Shown here piece after piece: positions 9,034-17,184 of a stretch of DNA of 64,000 nucleotides. The DNA is taken from assembly GCA_023435725.1 (NCBI GenBank), contig JAEYRD010000017.1:12032-76031 (forward strand), in the 5' to 3' direction. This DNA comes from Pseudomonadota bacterium. GTDB lineage: Bacteria > Pseudomonadota > Alphaproteobacteria > Rhizobiales > Xanthobacteraceae. Made by a program: the position numbers and the translations under genes. A model generated the notes under the pieces. It made no database searches. It saw only the letters and a program-made list of their open reading frames with translations, and was not told the origin of the DNA. How positions within the stretch are numbered: the first letter of the stretch is position 1; every line of letters begins with the position of its first letter.

Positions 9034-10296
9034 ATGTTCGGGCGCCGCGCGCTGATCGCGGCGCTCGTTCTTCTGTTCGGCATTGTCAGTGCGCGGGCGG
9101 GCTCCGAGGGGCGCGCTGCGCACAATTTCTCGCCCGAAGGCCTCGCCAAAGTCTCCGATTACATCCGGAGCGAGATCGTCGCTGGCACGTTTCCCGGCGC
9201 GATCCTGCTGCTCCAGCAGCACGGCAAGCCGGTCTATTGCGAGAGTTTCGGCGTTCGCGATGTCGCGACCGAGATGTCGATGAGTGCGGACACGATCTTC
9301 CGTCTCTATTCGATGTCGAAGCCGATTACGTCAGTCATGGCGATGATGCTGGTCGAGGAGGGCAAGCTCGCGCTCGACGATCCCGTCTCGAAGTACATTC
9401 CGGCCTTTGCCGACATGAAGGTCGGCGTCGAGAAGAAGTCCGAGGATGGCAAGATCGCGCTGGGGCTCGAGCCGGTCAATCGTCCGGTCACGATCAAGGA
9501 TCTGCTGCGCCACACCTCCGGGCTGCCTTACGGCTACCATGGCGGAGGCGCGGTGCGCGAGCTCTATGCGGATGCCCACCTCTTCAGCAGCGAGCTTTCC
9601 AACGCAGACTTCGTCGCGAAGATCGCGACGCTGCCGCTGGTCGAGCAGCCCGGCACGATGTGGGACTACGGCCACTCCACCGACGTACTCGGCCGCGTCG
9701 TGGAGGTGATCTCCGGAAAGACATTGCTGCAGTTCGAGAAGGAGCGGCTGCTCGATCCGCTCGGCATGAACGAGACGGCGTTCTTCGTCGCCGATCCCGC
9801 CAAATTCCCGCGCATTGCCGAACCGATGCCGGAGGACCGCAATATCAATCCGACGACGCGGCTCCGCGATATCAGGCGGCCGCTGAAATGGGAATCGGGC
9901 GGCGGCGGCATGGTCGGCACGATCGGTGACTACGCCCGTTTCGCGCAGATGCTGCTGAATGGCGGGACCTATGAAGGCCGGCGCTATCTCAAGCCCGAGA
10001 CCATTGCGCTGATGGCGTCGGATCATATCGGACCCGAGACCAAAATCGCGCGCGACCAGAACTATTATCCGGGCGGGAGTTCTGGCTTCGGCCTCGGCTT
10101 CGCCGTGCGCACCTCGGTGCCGCCGGGCACCTCGTGGCCGCTTGGCGAATATCGCTGGGACGGCGTCGGCGGCACGTTCTTCTTCATCGATCCCGAAGAC
10201 GATCTGTTCGGGATCTTCATGGTGCAGACCCCGTCGCAGCGCGGCCGGATTCAACTGGCGCTGAAGACGCTGATCTATCAGGCGATGGGGCGGTGA
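9034..10296 (+). CDS. Beta-lactamase family serine hydrolase, copy 2
   Basis: The 420-residue paralogue of the preceding protein has a signal peptide (about 1-22), SMSK at 93-96 and YGHS at 212-215. Long stretches match copy 1, such as LDDPVSKYIP followed by KVGVEKK, while other parts differ, so the duplication is not recent. Its ATG follows the first gene's stop by one base, implying translational coupling. Substrate unknown; periplasmic location expected. Confidence 0.88.
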   Translation: MFGRRALIAALVLLFGIVSARAGSEGRAAHNFSPEGLAKVSDYIRSEIVAGTFPGAILLLQQHGKPVYCESFGVRDVATEMSMSADTIFRLYSMSKPITSVMAMMLVEEGKLALDDPVSKYIPAFADMKVGVEKKSEDGKIALGLEPVNRPVTIKDLLRHTSGLPYGYHGGGAVRELYADAHLFSSELSNADFVAKIATLPLVEQPGTMWDYGHSTDVLGRVVEVISGKTLLQFEKERLLDPLGMNETAFFVADPAKFPRIAEPMPEDRNINPTTRLRDIRRPLKWESGGGGMVGTIGDYARFAQMLLNGGTYEGRRYLKPETIALMASDHIGPETKIARDQNYYPGGSSGFGLGFAVRTSVPPGTSWPLGEYRWDGVGGTFFFIDPEDDLFGIFMVQTPSQRGRIQLALKTLIYQAMGR

Positions 10297-10318
10297 TCTC
10301 AGCCGTCTCGCTGCTTTC

Positions 10319-10397
10319 GTAGCCCGGATGGAGCGTAGAGTAATCCGGGGCCACTGCCGATGTCTCCCCGGATTTCACTGCGCTCCATCCGGGCTAC
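10319..10397. repeat. Palindromic intergenic repeat, 17-bp outer arms
   Basis: Outer arms GTAGCCCGGATGGAGCG (10319-10335) and complement (10381-10397) enclose inner arms ATCCGGGG and CCCCGGAT, making a long interrupted hairpin. This pattern is a common Bradyrhizobiaceae intergenic element. It lies in the convergent gap between the second serine hydrolase and the threonine aldolase. Confidence 0.85.
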
Positions 10398-10402
10398 GGG
10401 AC

Positions 10403-11470
10403 TTACGCCCTGCGCACGATCTCGCGGACGTGGCCGATTGTTTCCTCGATCTGGCTCGCATTGACGTCGAGATGCGTGCAGGCACGGATGCGGCCGTCCA
10501 TCATTGCGAGCGTCACGCCGCGTTGGCGCAGTGCGGCGACCATCTTGTCGCCGGGGATGCCGGCGCCGTCGGGCTTGAAGAACACGAGGTTGGTCTCGGG
10601 CTCCTGCACCTCGATGCCCGCGATCTGCGACAGCCCGCGGGCGAGCGCACGTGCATTGGCATGGTCGTCGGCGAGGCGCTCGACGTGATGGTCGAGCGCG
10701 TAGATGCAGGCGGCCGCACAGACGCCGGCCTGCCGCATCGAGCCGCCGAGACGCTGCTTCCACTGCCACACCGCGTCGATGAAGGCGCGCGAGCCCGCCA
10801 GCACGCCGCCGATCGGCGCGCCCAGCCCCTTGGAGAAGTCGATCCAGGCCGAATCCCAGCCCGCCGTCATGTCGCGCGGGGAGATGCCGCTCGCTACGGT
10901 GGCGTTGAGCAGGCGGGCGCCGTCCATGTGGGTGACGAGACCGTGCTGTTTCGCGATTGCGACGATCTCGTCGAGCGCGGTCTTCTTCCAGATCGTGCCG
11001 CCGCCGATATTGGCAGTCTGCTCGACGCTGACGACGGTCTGCGGCGGCTGGTAACGGGTGCGCGGGTGCAGCGCCTTGCGAAACGTTTCCGGCGTGAACT
11101 GGCCGTCGGCGCCCTTGAGCTGCGTCACCTGGAAGCCGCCGATCGCGGCATGCGCGCCGCCTTCGCGGGCGATGATGTGCGCGGTCTCATGCGCGAGGAT
11201 CTCGTCGCCGGGACGGCAGTGCACCAGCGTCGCGGTGACGTTGCACATCGTGCCGGACGGCATGTAGACCGCCGCTTCCTTGCCGAGCAGCCCGGCGACG
11301 CGCTCGCACAGCGCATTCACGGTCGGATCGTCGCCGACCTGCTCGTCACCGACCTCGGCGCGCGCCATCGCCTCGCGCATCGCAGCGGTCGGCCTGGTCT
11401 GCGTGTCCGAGAGCAGATTGATGCGCACCGGCGGCGCCTTGGGATCGATGGGGGGAGGAGTGTAGAGCAT
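10403..11470 (-). CDS. Low-specificity L-threonine aldolase
   Basis: The 355-residue fold-type I PLP enzyme splits threonine or allo-threonine to glycine and acetaldehyde. Visible features are LLSDTQTRPTAAMREAMA (19-36), VGDDPTVNALCERVAGLLGK near 45-64, the THMDGARLLNA aspartate region (180-190) and the cofactor lysine in DFSKGLGAPIGG (Lys214). Length is normal. It is transcribed toward the repeat at 10319. Beta-hydroxyaspartate or phenylserine activity cannot be excluded. Confidence 0.88.
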   Translation of the reverse strand: MLYTPPPIDPKAPPVRINLLSDTQTRPTAAMREAMARAEVGDEQVGDDPTVNALCERVAGLLGKEAAVYMPSGTMCNVTATLVHCRPGDEILAHETAHIIAREGGAHAAIGGFQVTQLKGADGQFTPETFRKALHPRTRYQPPQTVVSVEQTANIGGGTIWKKTALDEIVAIAKQHGLVTHMDGARLLNATVASGISPRDMTAGWDSAWIDFSKGLGAPIGGVLAGSRAFIDAVWQWKQRLGGSMRQAGVCAAACIYALDHHVERLADDHANARALARGLSQIAGIEVQEPETNLVFFKPDGAGIPGDKMVAALRQRGVTLAMMDGRIRACTHLDVNASQIEETIGHVREIVRRA

Positions 11471-11518
11471 GCGACGCCTCCTGAAGGCATGACGGCCACT
11501 GAAGTGCGGCTCTTAAGC

Positions 11519-11546
11519 AAAAAGGCCCCGGCGAACCGGGGCCTTT
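11519..11546 (-). terminator. Rho-independent terminator of rpsD
   Basis: An 11-bp perfect stem (11521-11531 with 11536-11546) and CGAA loop are followed on the minus strand by a T-run (the A-run at 11519-11523). It sits 14 bp past the rpsD stop codon. Confidence 0.88.
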
Positions 11547-11559
11547 CGATATTCAGGTC

Positions 11560-12177
11560 TTAGCGCGAATAGAATTCGACGACCAGATGCGGCTCCATCT
11601 GCACCGGGAACGGCACGTCGGAGAGGCCGGGGATGCGCACGTATTTCGCGGTCATCTTGCCGTGGTCGACTTCGAGATAGTCGGGGGTGTCGCGCTCGGG
11701 GAGCTGGCTGGCTTCGAGCACGTGGGCGAGCTGCTTGGAGGCTTCCTTGACCTCGATCACGTCGCCGACCTTGAGCTGGTAGCTCGAGATGTTGACCTTG
11801 CGGCCGTTCACCTTGATGTGGCCGTGGTTGATGAACTGGCGCGCGGCGAAGATCGTCGAGACGAACTTGGCGCGGTACACGACCGCGTCGAGACGACGCT
11901 CCAGCAGGCCGATCAGATTCTCGCCGGTGTCACCCTTGAGGCGGCTCGCCTCGACATAGATGCCATGGAACTGACGCTCGGAGATGTTGGCGTAGTAGCC
12001 CTTCAGCTTCTGCTTGGCGCGGAGCTGCACGCCGAAGTCGGAGAGCTTGCCCTTGCGGCGCTGGCCGTGCTGGCCGGGGCCGTACTCGCGGCGATTCACG
12101 GGGCTCTTCGGGCGGCCCCAGATGTTCTGGCCCATACGGCGATCGATCTTGTACTTCGCCTCACTGCGCTTAGTCAT
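11560..12177 (-). CDS. rpsD: 30S ribosomal protein S4
   Basis: The 205-residue protein starts MTKRSEAKYKIDRRMGQNIW, with the S4 N-terminal region followed by an RNA-binding S4 domain (RRLDAVVYRAKFVSTIFAAR, then QFINHGHIKVNGRKVNI). It initiates 30S assembly on 16S rRNA. The ATG at 12177 has GAGGA upstream, so the 35-residue longer ORF is not used. It is monocistronic with its own terminator, as usual in this group. Confidence 0.97.
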   Translation of the reverse strand: MTKRSEAKYKIDRRMGQNIWGRPKSPVNRREYGPGQHGQRRKGKLSDFGVQLRAKQKLKGYYANISERQFHGIYVEASRLKGDTGENLIGLLERRLDAVVYRAKFVSTIFAARQFINHGHIKVNGRKVNISSYQLKVGDVIEVKEASKQLAHVLEASQLPERDTPDYLEVDHGKMTAKYVRIPGLSDVPFPVQMEPHLVVEFYSR

Positions 12178-12298
12178 CGCGTCCTCTTCAGGTTCATGGT
12201 TTGAGGAAACGCGCCCTCCTGTGTGACGGGCAAGGCCCGGCACCGACAGATCCGATCCCCAAAGCTTAAGGGAGAGGACCACGGGTCGCGAAACGCTT

Positions 12299-12320
12299 CG
12301 CGGGCCGAAATCGGCCCGCG
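12299..12320. other. Strong GC hairpin
   Basis: Arms CGCGGGCCGA and TCGGCCCGCG face each other almost without a loop, between the start of rpsD and the end of the E2-like gene. There is no adjacent T-run, so it may be an imperfect terminator of the upstream minus-strand gene or part of the rpsD leader. Confidence 0.5.
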
Positions 12321-12376
12321 AGCAGGCGGCTTTTAGGGGAGTTTGGGGTTCGCTGTCAATGCGAATGGCCCCGGAA

Positions 12377-13144
12377 TCATGTCCTGACCGCCCGGATCGG
12401 CTTCGGGCCCGCGGAGCGCAATTCGGCAGCGATTTCAGTGTTCAGCACTTGTTCCAACCGGGTCAGGACCCGGGCGATAGGGGCGGCGTCGGTAACCCGG
12501 TGATCCCAGCGGATCACGACCTGGATGGTCTGGTCGGGTTCGACCACACCATAGCTGACAATGAAGGGGCCCGGCGTGATCGGGTGGAGCTCGCCGCCGC
12601 CGTAGGCGGCCACGGAGCTCACCGCAAAGCTGCCGAACCAGTTGCCGCGCTGGCGGCCGAAATTGAGCCCCACGGCCCAGGACAGGCGCCGCAGCGGCAG
12701 CGGCAGGCGGGTCGCCCGCATGATCTTGCGGAACATCGGGACCTCCTCAAGCGACGCCGTCTTGGCGCGCCGAATCTCGGCATCGACCGCCGCCAGCGTC
12801 ATACCTTCCGGGGCTGCGATTCGCTGCGGTAGCACGCATTCCTCGCCAGCCTCGACCCGGGCGATTGCCACTGAGGCCACGCTGTGGGGGAGCTCGTAGA
12901 GCGTCGGCCAGGGCCATTTGGCGTAGACGGTGCGCAGGATCGGCTCGTCCCGCGCGACCAGGGCAAAGGCTTTGACGAACATCGCGGCCCAGCCGGCCGG
13001 CGCCATCGCGCCCGCGCGGGCCTCCAGCAGGGGGCGGATATTGAGCGAACGGGAGAGCGAAACGAACGGCACGCCCATCGAGGCGCGCATGAGGTCGCAA
13101 ATCAGGCGGCGCGGCAGCGAAATGGTTTTGGGCGTCCCGCGCAT
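12377..13144 (-). CDS. Stand-alone 2-oxoacid dehydrogenase acyltransferase-like (E2 catalytic) protein
   Basis: The 255-residue protein resembles only the catalytic domain of dihydrolipoyl acyltransferases. The C-terminal VIRWDHRVTDAAPIARVLTR matches the active-site HxxxD block (His and Asp kept, the usual Gly after Asp is Ala). There is no lipoyl or E1/E3-binding domain. The ATG at 13144 has GGAGAG 6 nt upstream; the ORF could begin at 13249. It may acylate another substrate; its partner is unknown. The cupin gene lies just upstream on the same strand. Confidence 0.65.
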   Translation of the reverse strand: MRGTPKTISLPRRLICDLMRASMGVPFVSLSRSLNIRPLLEARAGAMAPAGWAAMFVKAFALVARDEPILRTVYAKWPWPTLYELPHSVASVAIARVEAGEECVLPQRIAAPEGMTLAAVDAEIRRAKTASLEEVPMFRKIMRATRLPLPLRRLSWAVGLNFGRQRGNWFGSFAVSSVAAYGGGELHPITPGPFIVSYGVVEPDQTIQVVIRWDHRVTDAAPIARVLTRLEQVLNTEIAAELRSAGPKPIRAVRT

Positions 13145-13248
13145 CGCTCTCCGGTTCCCGCAGTTGAAAAAATGTGCAGCGAGCGGGTTCCCGCGCGCCG
13201 CCTGCTCTAGCACGAACCAACCCGGTTGGGGCCGGTCGGTTCGCCGCA

Positions 13249-13632
13249 TCAGGGCGCCGGCGAGGCCAGCGGCTTGGTCTTGTCGACGACGTAAACTCCA
13301 AGCACTTTCATGGCCTTGTCGCCATGAGCCTTGGCGTCGTGCACGACGCCTGCCGCGATCTGATAGGAATCGCCGGCTTTCAGGGTTTTCTCCGGCTGCC
13401 CATCGATCAGAAGATTGAGTTCGCCTTCCAGGACATAGCCTGTTTCGATTCCAGGATGGGTATGGCGTCCGGCCGCGCCGCCCGCCGGGACTTCCGCGAT
13501 GGCGGTGATGGTGTTGTAGCCCTCCGGAAATTCGACCTTCTGGAGTGGGGTGCGCTTGATTCCGGACTGCTGGGCGAAGGCCGCGAAAGTGAGGCCGGCA
13601 AAGGTGAGAACGAGCAGACTCTTTTTGAGCAT
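13249..13632 (-). CDS. Exported cupin domain protein
   Basis: The 127-residue protein has a signal peptide (MLKKSLLVLTFAGLTFAAFA, cut near 20) and one cupin barrel: metal motif 1 is in GRHTHPGIETGYVLEGE, and the second motif region is around GDSYQIAAGVVHDAK. Small periplasmic cupins of this type are of unknown function and probably bind a divalent metal. It is followed on the same strand by the E2-like gene. Confidence 0.82.
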   Translation of the reverse strand: MLKKSLLVLTFAGLTFAAFAQQSGIKRTPLQKVEFPEGYNTITAIAEVPAGGAAGRHTHPGIETGYVLEGELNLLIDGQPEKTLKAGDSYQIAAGVVHDAKAHGDKAMKVLGVYVVDKTKPLASPAP

Positions 13633-13692
13633 TGATTCCTCCCTGGAGCGGCCGACCCTAGCAGGGCCGCCGTTCCCGGCAAGGTCAGCCGG

Positions 13693-14466
13693 TCAGCGCT
13701 TGATGCCCTCGAAGGCGGTCATGATGCCGCGCTGGAACAGCGACCAGTCGAAGCCGAGCGCGATCGCGCGGTAGCCGCGGTCGATCAGCCGGTTGGCCTG
13801 GTCGGCGGTGCGCGCCACGCCGCCGATCGGGACGCCGCTTCGGAGGATGCCGGCCTCGGCGCGTGCGACCAGTTCGAGCAGCTCCGGATCGTCCATCTGT
13901 CCGCGCTTGTTGATGGAGGTCGCGAGATCGCCGGGGCCGATCACTGCAACATCGATGCCGGGCGTGGACATGATATCGTCGATGCGGTTGACGGCGTCGA
14001 TATGCTCGATGGTGATCATGCAGATCATCTCGTCGTCGGCTGCGGCCATGTAGTCCGGCATCGACTGGCCCCAGCGGAACGGCGCGTGGAACGGGCCCCA
14101 GAGACGGTCGCCGCGCGGCGGATAGCGCACGCTGCGCACCGCCTTCTCGGCATCGGCGCTGTTGGTGATCATCGGGAAATTGATGCCGAAGGCGCCAATG
14201 TCCATCGGCGCTTTCGCAAGCCACGGCTCGTTCGCGGCGATCCGCACCAGCGGCGTGCATGGCGTGCCAGTCGTCGCCGCGATCATCGCGTGCGCTTCGG
14301 TGAGCCCGATCGGTCCGTGCTCGAGATCGACGATGATCCAGTCGAGCGAACGCGCCATGATCTGCACCATCTGCACGCTCGGGATGGTCGCGATCGCGCC
14401 GAAGGCGGGGCGGCCCTCGCTCCACAATTGGCGGAGGCGATTGAGCGGCGTTGCGGGGACCGACAT
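13693..14466 (-). CDS. HpcH/HpaI family aldolase
   Basis: The 257-residue class II pyruvate aldolase has DWIIVDLEHGPIGLTEAHAM (about 42-61), the PLVRIAANEP arginine strand, the metal-binding MITIEHIDAVNRID (Glu and later Asp) and IGPGDLATSINKRG. The family cleaves 4-hydroxy-2-oxo acids to pyruvate and an aldehyde. Neighbours do not point to a particular pathway. Length and motifs are complete. Confidence 0.87.
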   Translation of the reverse strand: MSVPATPLNRLRQLWSEGRPAFGAIATIPSVQMVQIMARSLDWIIVDLEHGPIGLTEAHAMIAATTGTPCTPLVRIAANEPWLAKAPMDIGAFGINFPMITNSADAEKAVRSVRYPPRGDRLWGPFHAPFRWGQSMPDYMAAADDEMICMITIEHIDAVNRIDDIMSTPGIDVAVIGPGDLATSINKRGQMDDPELLELVARAEAGILRSGVPIGGVARTADQANRLIDRGYRAIALGFDWSLFQRGIMTAFEGIKR

Positions 14467-14539
14467 GAGATGAACCTTGGGATGATCTTGCGCGAGATAA
14501 CGATGGCGAAGCCTAGCAGCGCGCCGTCGCGGCGCAAGG

Positions 14540-15337
14540 TCAGGCGGGAACGCGGCCGCCGAAGAACGGCGTCAACGTAGCTCCGAGACCATGCACGCGG
14601 TTCGAGGTGAAGATCATCTCGGCGCCGGACTGCACGATGCCGCCGACGGTCGCGCCGAGCAGATCCGAGACGCGGCGGGCGATGGCCGGTGCCGGATCGA
14701 TCCACTCGACAGGCCAGGGCGCCAGCTTTTTCATTCGGTCGAGCAGCAGCGGATAATGCGTGCAGGCGAGCACCACCGTGTCGGTGCGCGAAGTCGCGTC
14801 CTGGGCATCGCCGACGAAGCAGGGGGCGAGCTCGGCGAGGATGTCGCCGTCGCTGATCGGTTGGCCGCCGAGCTCGCGTTCGGCGAGCGAGGCCAGTTCG
14901 GGCGAGCCGACCAGCGTCACCTCGCAGCCCTGCGCGAAATCGCGGATCAGTGCCTTGGTGTATTCGCGCTTCACCGTGCCCTTGGTGCCGAGCACCGAGA
15001 CGCGGCGGGTCTTCGACTGCGCGCAGGCCGGCTTGATCGCCGGCACCGTGCCGACGAAGGGCTGGGAATAAGCGGCGCGCAAATGCGATAGGACCAGGGT
15101 GGACGCCGTGTTGCAGGCGATGACGACGAGGTCAGGATCATGCGTACGGATCAATTCCCCCATCAGCGGCACGACGCGAGCGATGATCTCGTCTTCGCTG
15201 TGGTGGCCGTAAGGGAAGAAGGCGTCATCGGCGACGTAGACGTAATGCGCGTCTGGGCGTGCTGCCACGACCTCACGCAGGACCGTGAGCCCGCCAAGGC
15301 CGGAATCAAACACGAGGATCGTCGGGGAATTGGTCAC
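14540..15337 (-). CDS. murI: Glutamate racemase
   Basis: The 265-residue enzyme makes D-glutamate for peptidoglycan. It has the N-terminal ILVFDSGLGGLTVLREV and both catalytic cysteines, Cys75 in VIACNTAST and Cys192 in VLACTHYPLL. Length is normal. It is transcribed away from the cytochrome b561 gene. Confidence 0.95.
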   Translation of the reverse strand: MTNSPTILVFDSGLGGLTVLREVVAARPDAHYVYVADDAFFPYGHHSEDEIIARVVPLMGELIRTHDPDLVVIACNTASTLVLSHLRAAYSQPFVGTVPAIKPACAQSKTRRVSVLGTKGTVKREYTKALIRDFAQGCEVTLVGSPELASLAERELGGQPISDGDILAELAPCFVGDAQDATSRTDTVVLACTHYPLLLDRMKKLAPWPVEWIDPAPAIARRVSDLLGATVGGIVQSGAEMIFTSNRVHGLGATLTPFFGGRVPA

Positions 15338-15510
15338 ATCGCTACCCTAGCAGGTCATGGTTACCATTCGGTTTTTGGGGCGGTTTTGCGGCAGGGCCGC
15401 CCGGCGCCAGTTTGGAACGATTCAATTTCGCGATTGCCGCATGTTCCCGCTATCAGCAGAGGTGTCCTGCTGCGGACGGGGACCTATCCGCAAGATTCCG
15501 GGGAGCCGAC

Positions 15511-16062
15511 ATGATCAGAAACACCAATGCCGGCTGGGGCAGCGTTTCCCGGTGGCTGCACTGGGGTTTGGCGCTGGCCATCATCGGCATGATCGGCTTC
15601 GGCTGGTGGATGAACCACTTCCCGGCGCGTCCCGACCGGTTCTTCTACCGCTCGATTCATGCCGATATCGGCTATGTGATCCTGCTGCTTACCGTGCTGC
15701 GCCTGGTCTGGCGCATCATCAACCCGACGCCCGCCCTGCCGGCCGAGACCTCGCGCTGGCAGAAGATCGCAGCCCATGTCAGCCATGGTGCGCTCTATCT
15801 CGTGGTTGTCCTGGTTGCGATGCTGGGCTGGGCGCATTCCGGCGCCCGCACGCCTGATTATTCGGACTTCTTCGGCCTGTTTCACGTGCCGCAGTTTACC
15901 GCTCCAGACCGTGCGGCGGCAGGCGCCTATGAGGACCGCCACATCCTCTTTGCCTATGTGCTGCTCGCTTTGATCGCGGTTCATGTGGTCGCCGCCGTCT
16001 GGCACCACTTTGTTCGCCGCGACCGCGTCGTGGCGCGGATGGTGACGGACGAGGCGCGGTAG
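15511..16062 (+). CDS. Cytochrome b561
   Basis: The 183-residue integral membrane di-haem protein has four hydrophobic helices. Histidines suited to haem binding appear in SRWLHWGLA, RSIHADIGYV, AHVSHGALYL and AVHVVAAVWHHFVRRDR. Bacterial relatives act as superoxide:ubiquinone oxidoreductase or couple quinols to periplasmic partners. The ATG at 15511 gives the normal N-terminus; the ORF is open 33 codons further upstream. Confidence 0.88.
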   Translation: MIRNTNAGWGSVSRWLHWGLALAIIGMIGFGWWMNHFPARPDRFFYRSIHADIGYVILLLTVLRLVWRIINPTPALPAETSRWQKIAAHVSHGALYLVVVLVAMLGWAHSGARTPDYSDFFGLFHVPQFTAPDRAAAGAYEDRHILFAYVLLALIAVHVVAAVWHHFVRRDRVVARMVTDEAR

Positions 16063-16137
16063 GGGCGCTCGCAATGACGGTGCAAGAGGCTCCGTCACGA
16101 CTGGCGGCGCTGCTCTTGGGCTGAGCGCCGGCGTCGA

Positions 16138-16944
16138 TCACGCGATCCTGTTTGTGGCGGCCGCCCGCTCCGTGGCCAGCTGCTTCTGCAAACGGTCGAT
16201 GTTCTGCAGCAGGCGCTGGCTGGTCAGCACCAGGAAGTAGTAGCCGAACTGCGGATCCTGGAAGTAGATCTCGAGCAGCCGGTCATAGGTGATGGTCAAC
16301 ACCTGACCGTCTTCGATGCATTCAATCGTTCCGGTGCGCCGGTTGTCCGGTGTGAGGAAGCCGAGTTCGCCCATCAGCGCGCCCGGCATAATCTCGACGT
16401 TGATCTCCTTCACCAGAAACTTGCCGGTGACCGTGAGGAGCATCTCCTTGGCTGGATCGCCCAGCTTGAAGAGCGTGTCGCCGCGGCGATATTTGCGCTC
16501 GGTCATGAACGGCTTGAGCCACTCGATCGACATGTCGCCTTCGGCCGCATGCCGCGCCTTCTTGACCAGCTTGAGCATCTGCCGCAGGCGCAGGGCGTTG
16601 ATCGGAAGCAACAGAAGATAGAGGAGGAAGGTCGCGACGTTGGCGGAGAGCGCGCCGAAGATGGCGAAGAACACGCAGCCGATCATGTTGGCGACGCGCA
16701 GCGGCACCATTGTCCGCATCAAGAGGGTGGCAACGAAGAAGATGGCGCCGACCGTGGCGAACAGATTGGCCAGGGTGATGTTGTGGACAAAGATGTCCAG
16801 CAGCCGATTGAAGATCGCGTCCCAGGTGACGTCGTTTGGATCGAGGCCCATCTGGACCAGGATCTTCGCGATCCTGAGGTTATCCGTTGCCGCGTCGAGA
16901 ATGCGGTCGAGGATCGACGAAATGTCTGCGCTGCCGGACGGCAT
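16138..16944 (-). CDS. Membrane protein with cyclic-nucleotide-binding domain (Popeye-like layout)
   Basis: The 268-residue protein has two to three hydrophobic segments (about 56-76 and 83-117) followed by a cNMP-binding beta-roll (about 141-250: RRGDTLFKLGDPAKEMLLTV, PGALMGELGFLTPDNRRTGT). This is the topology of Popeye-type proteins. The C-terminal tail is helical and charged. GGGGA precedes the ATG at 16944. The signal and partners are unknown. Confidence 0.75.
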   Translation of the reverse strand: MPSGSADISSILDRILDAATDNLRIAKILVQMGLDPNDVTWDAIFNRLLDIFVHNITLANLFATVGAIFFVATLLMRTMVPLRVANMIGCVFFAIFGALSANVATFLLYLLLLPINALRLRQMLKLVKKARHAAEGDMSIEWLKPFMTERKYRRGDTLFKLGDPAKEMLLTVTGKFLVKEINVEIMPGALMGELGFLTPDNRRTGTIECIEDGQVLTITYDRLLEIYFQDPQFGYYFLVLTSQRLLQNIDRLQKQLATERAAATNRIA

Positions 16945-17184
16945 GGTATTATCCCCGCGTAAGGCCTTCAGTCCTGGTCGTTGCTCGTATAGCCGAAATC
17001 GGATGACGACCGCTTGAATGAAGCCTCCGGCCGTCTTGCCGCAAGAGGCGAATTTTAGCCCGATCAGTGGTTTCGGCAATTGCCCGTTGGTGGTGCGTAT
17101 GTCCGGTGATTCGGGGCGCCGGTAGGGCTTCGCGGTCGTGGATGGGCCTGGGCACGCCGGCGGGGGTCTGGATCGATCTTCGTC

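Noticed and set aside
7746..10296. The tandem hydrolases as antibiotic-resistance beta-lactamases
   Set aside because: They have YGHS in place of the class C YxN and match the broad esterase/peptidase S12 group better.
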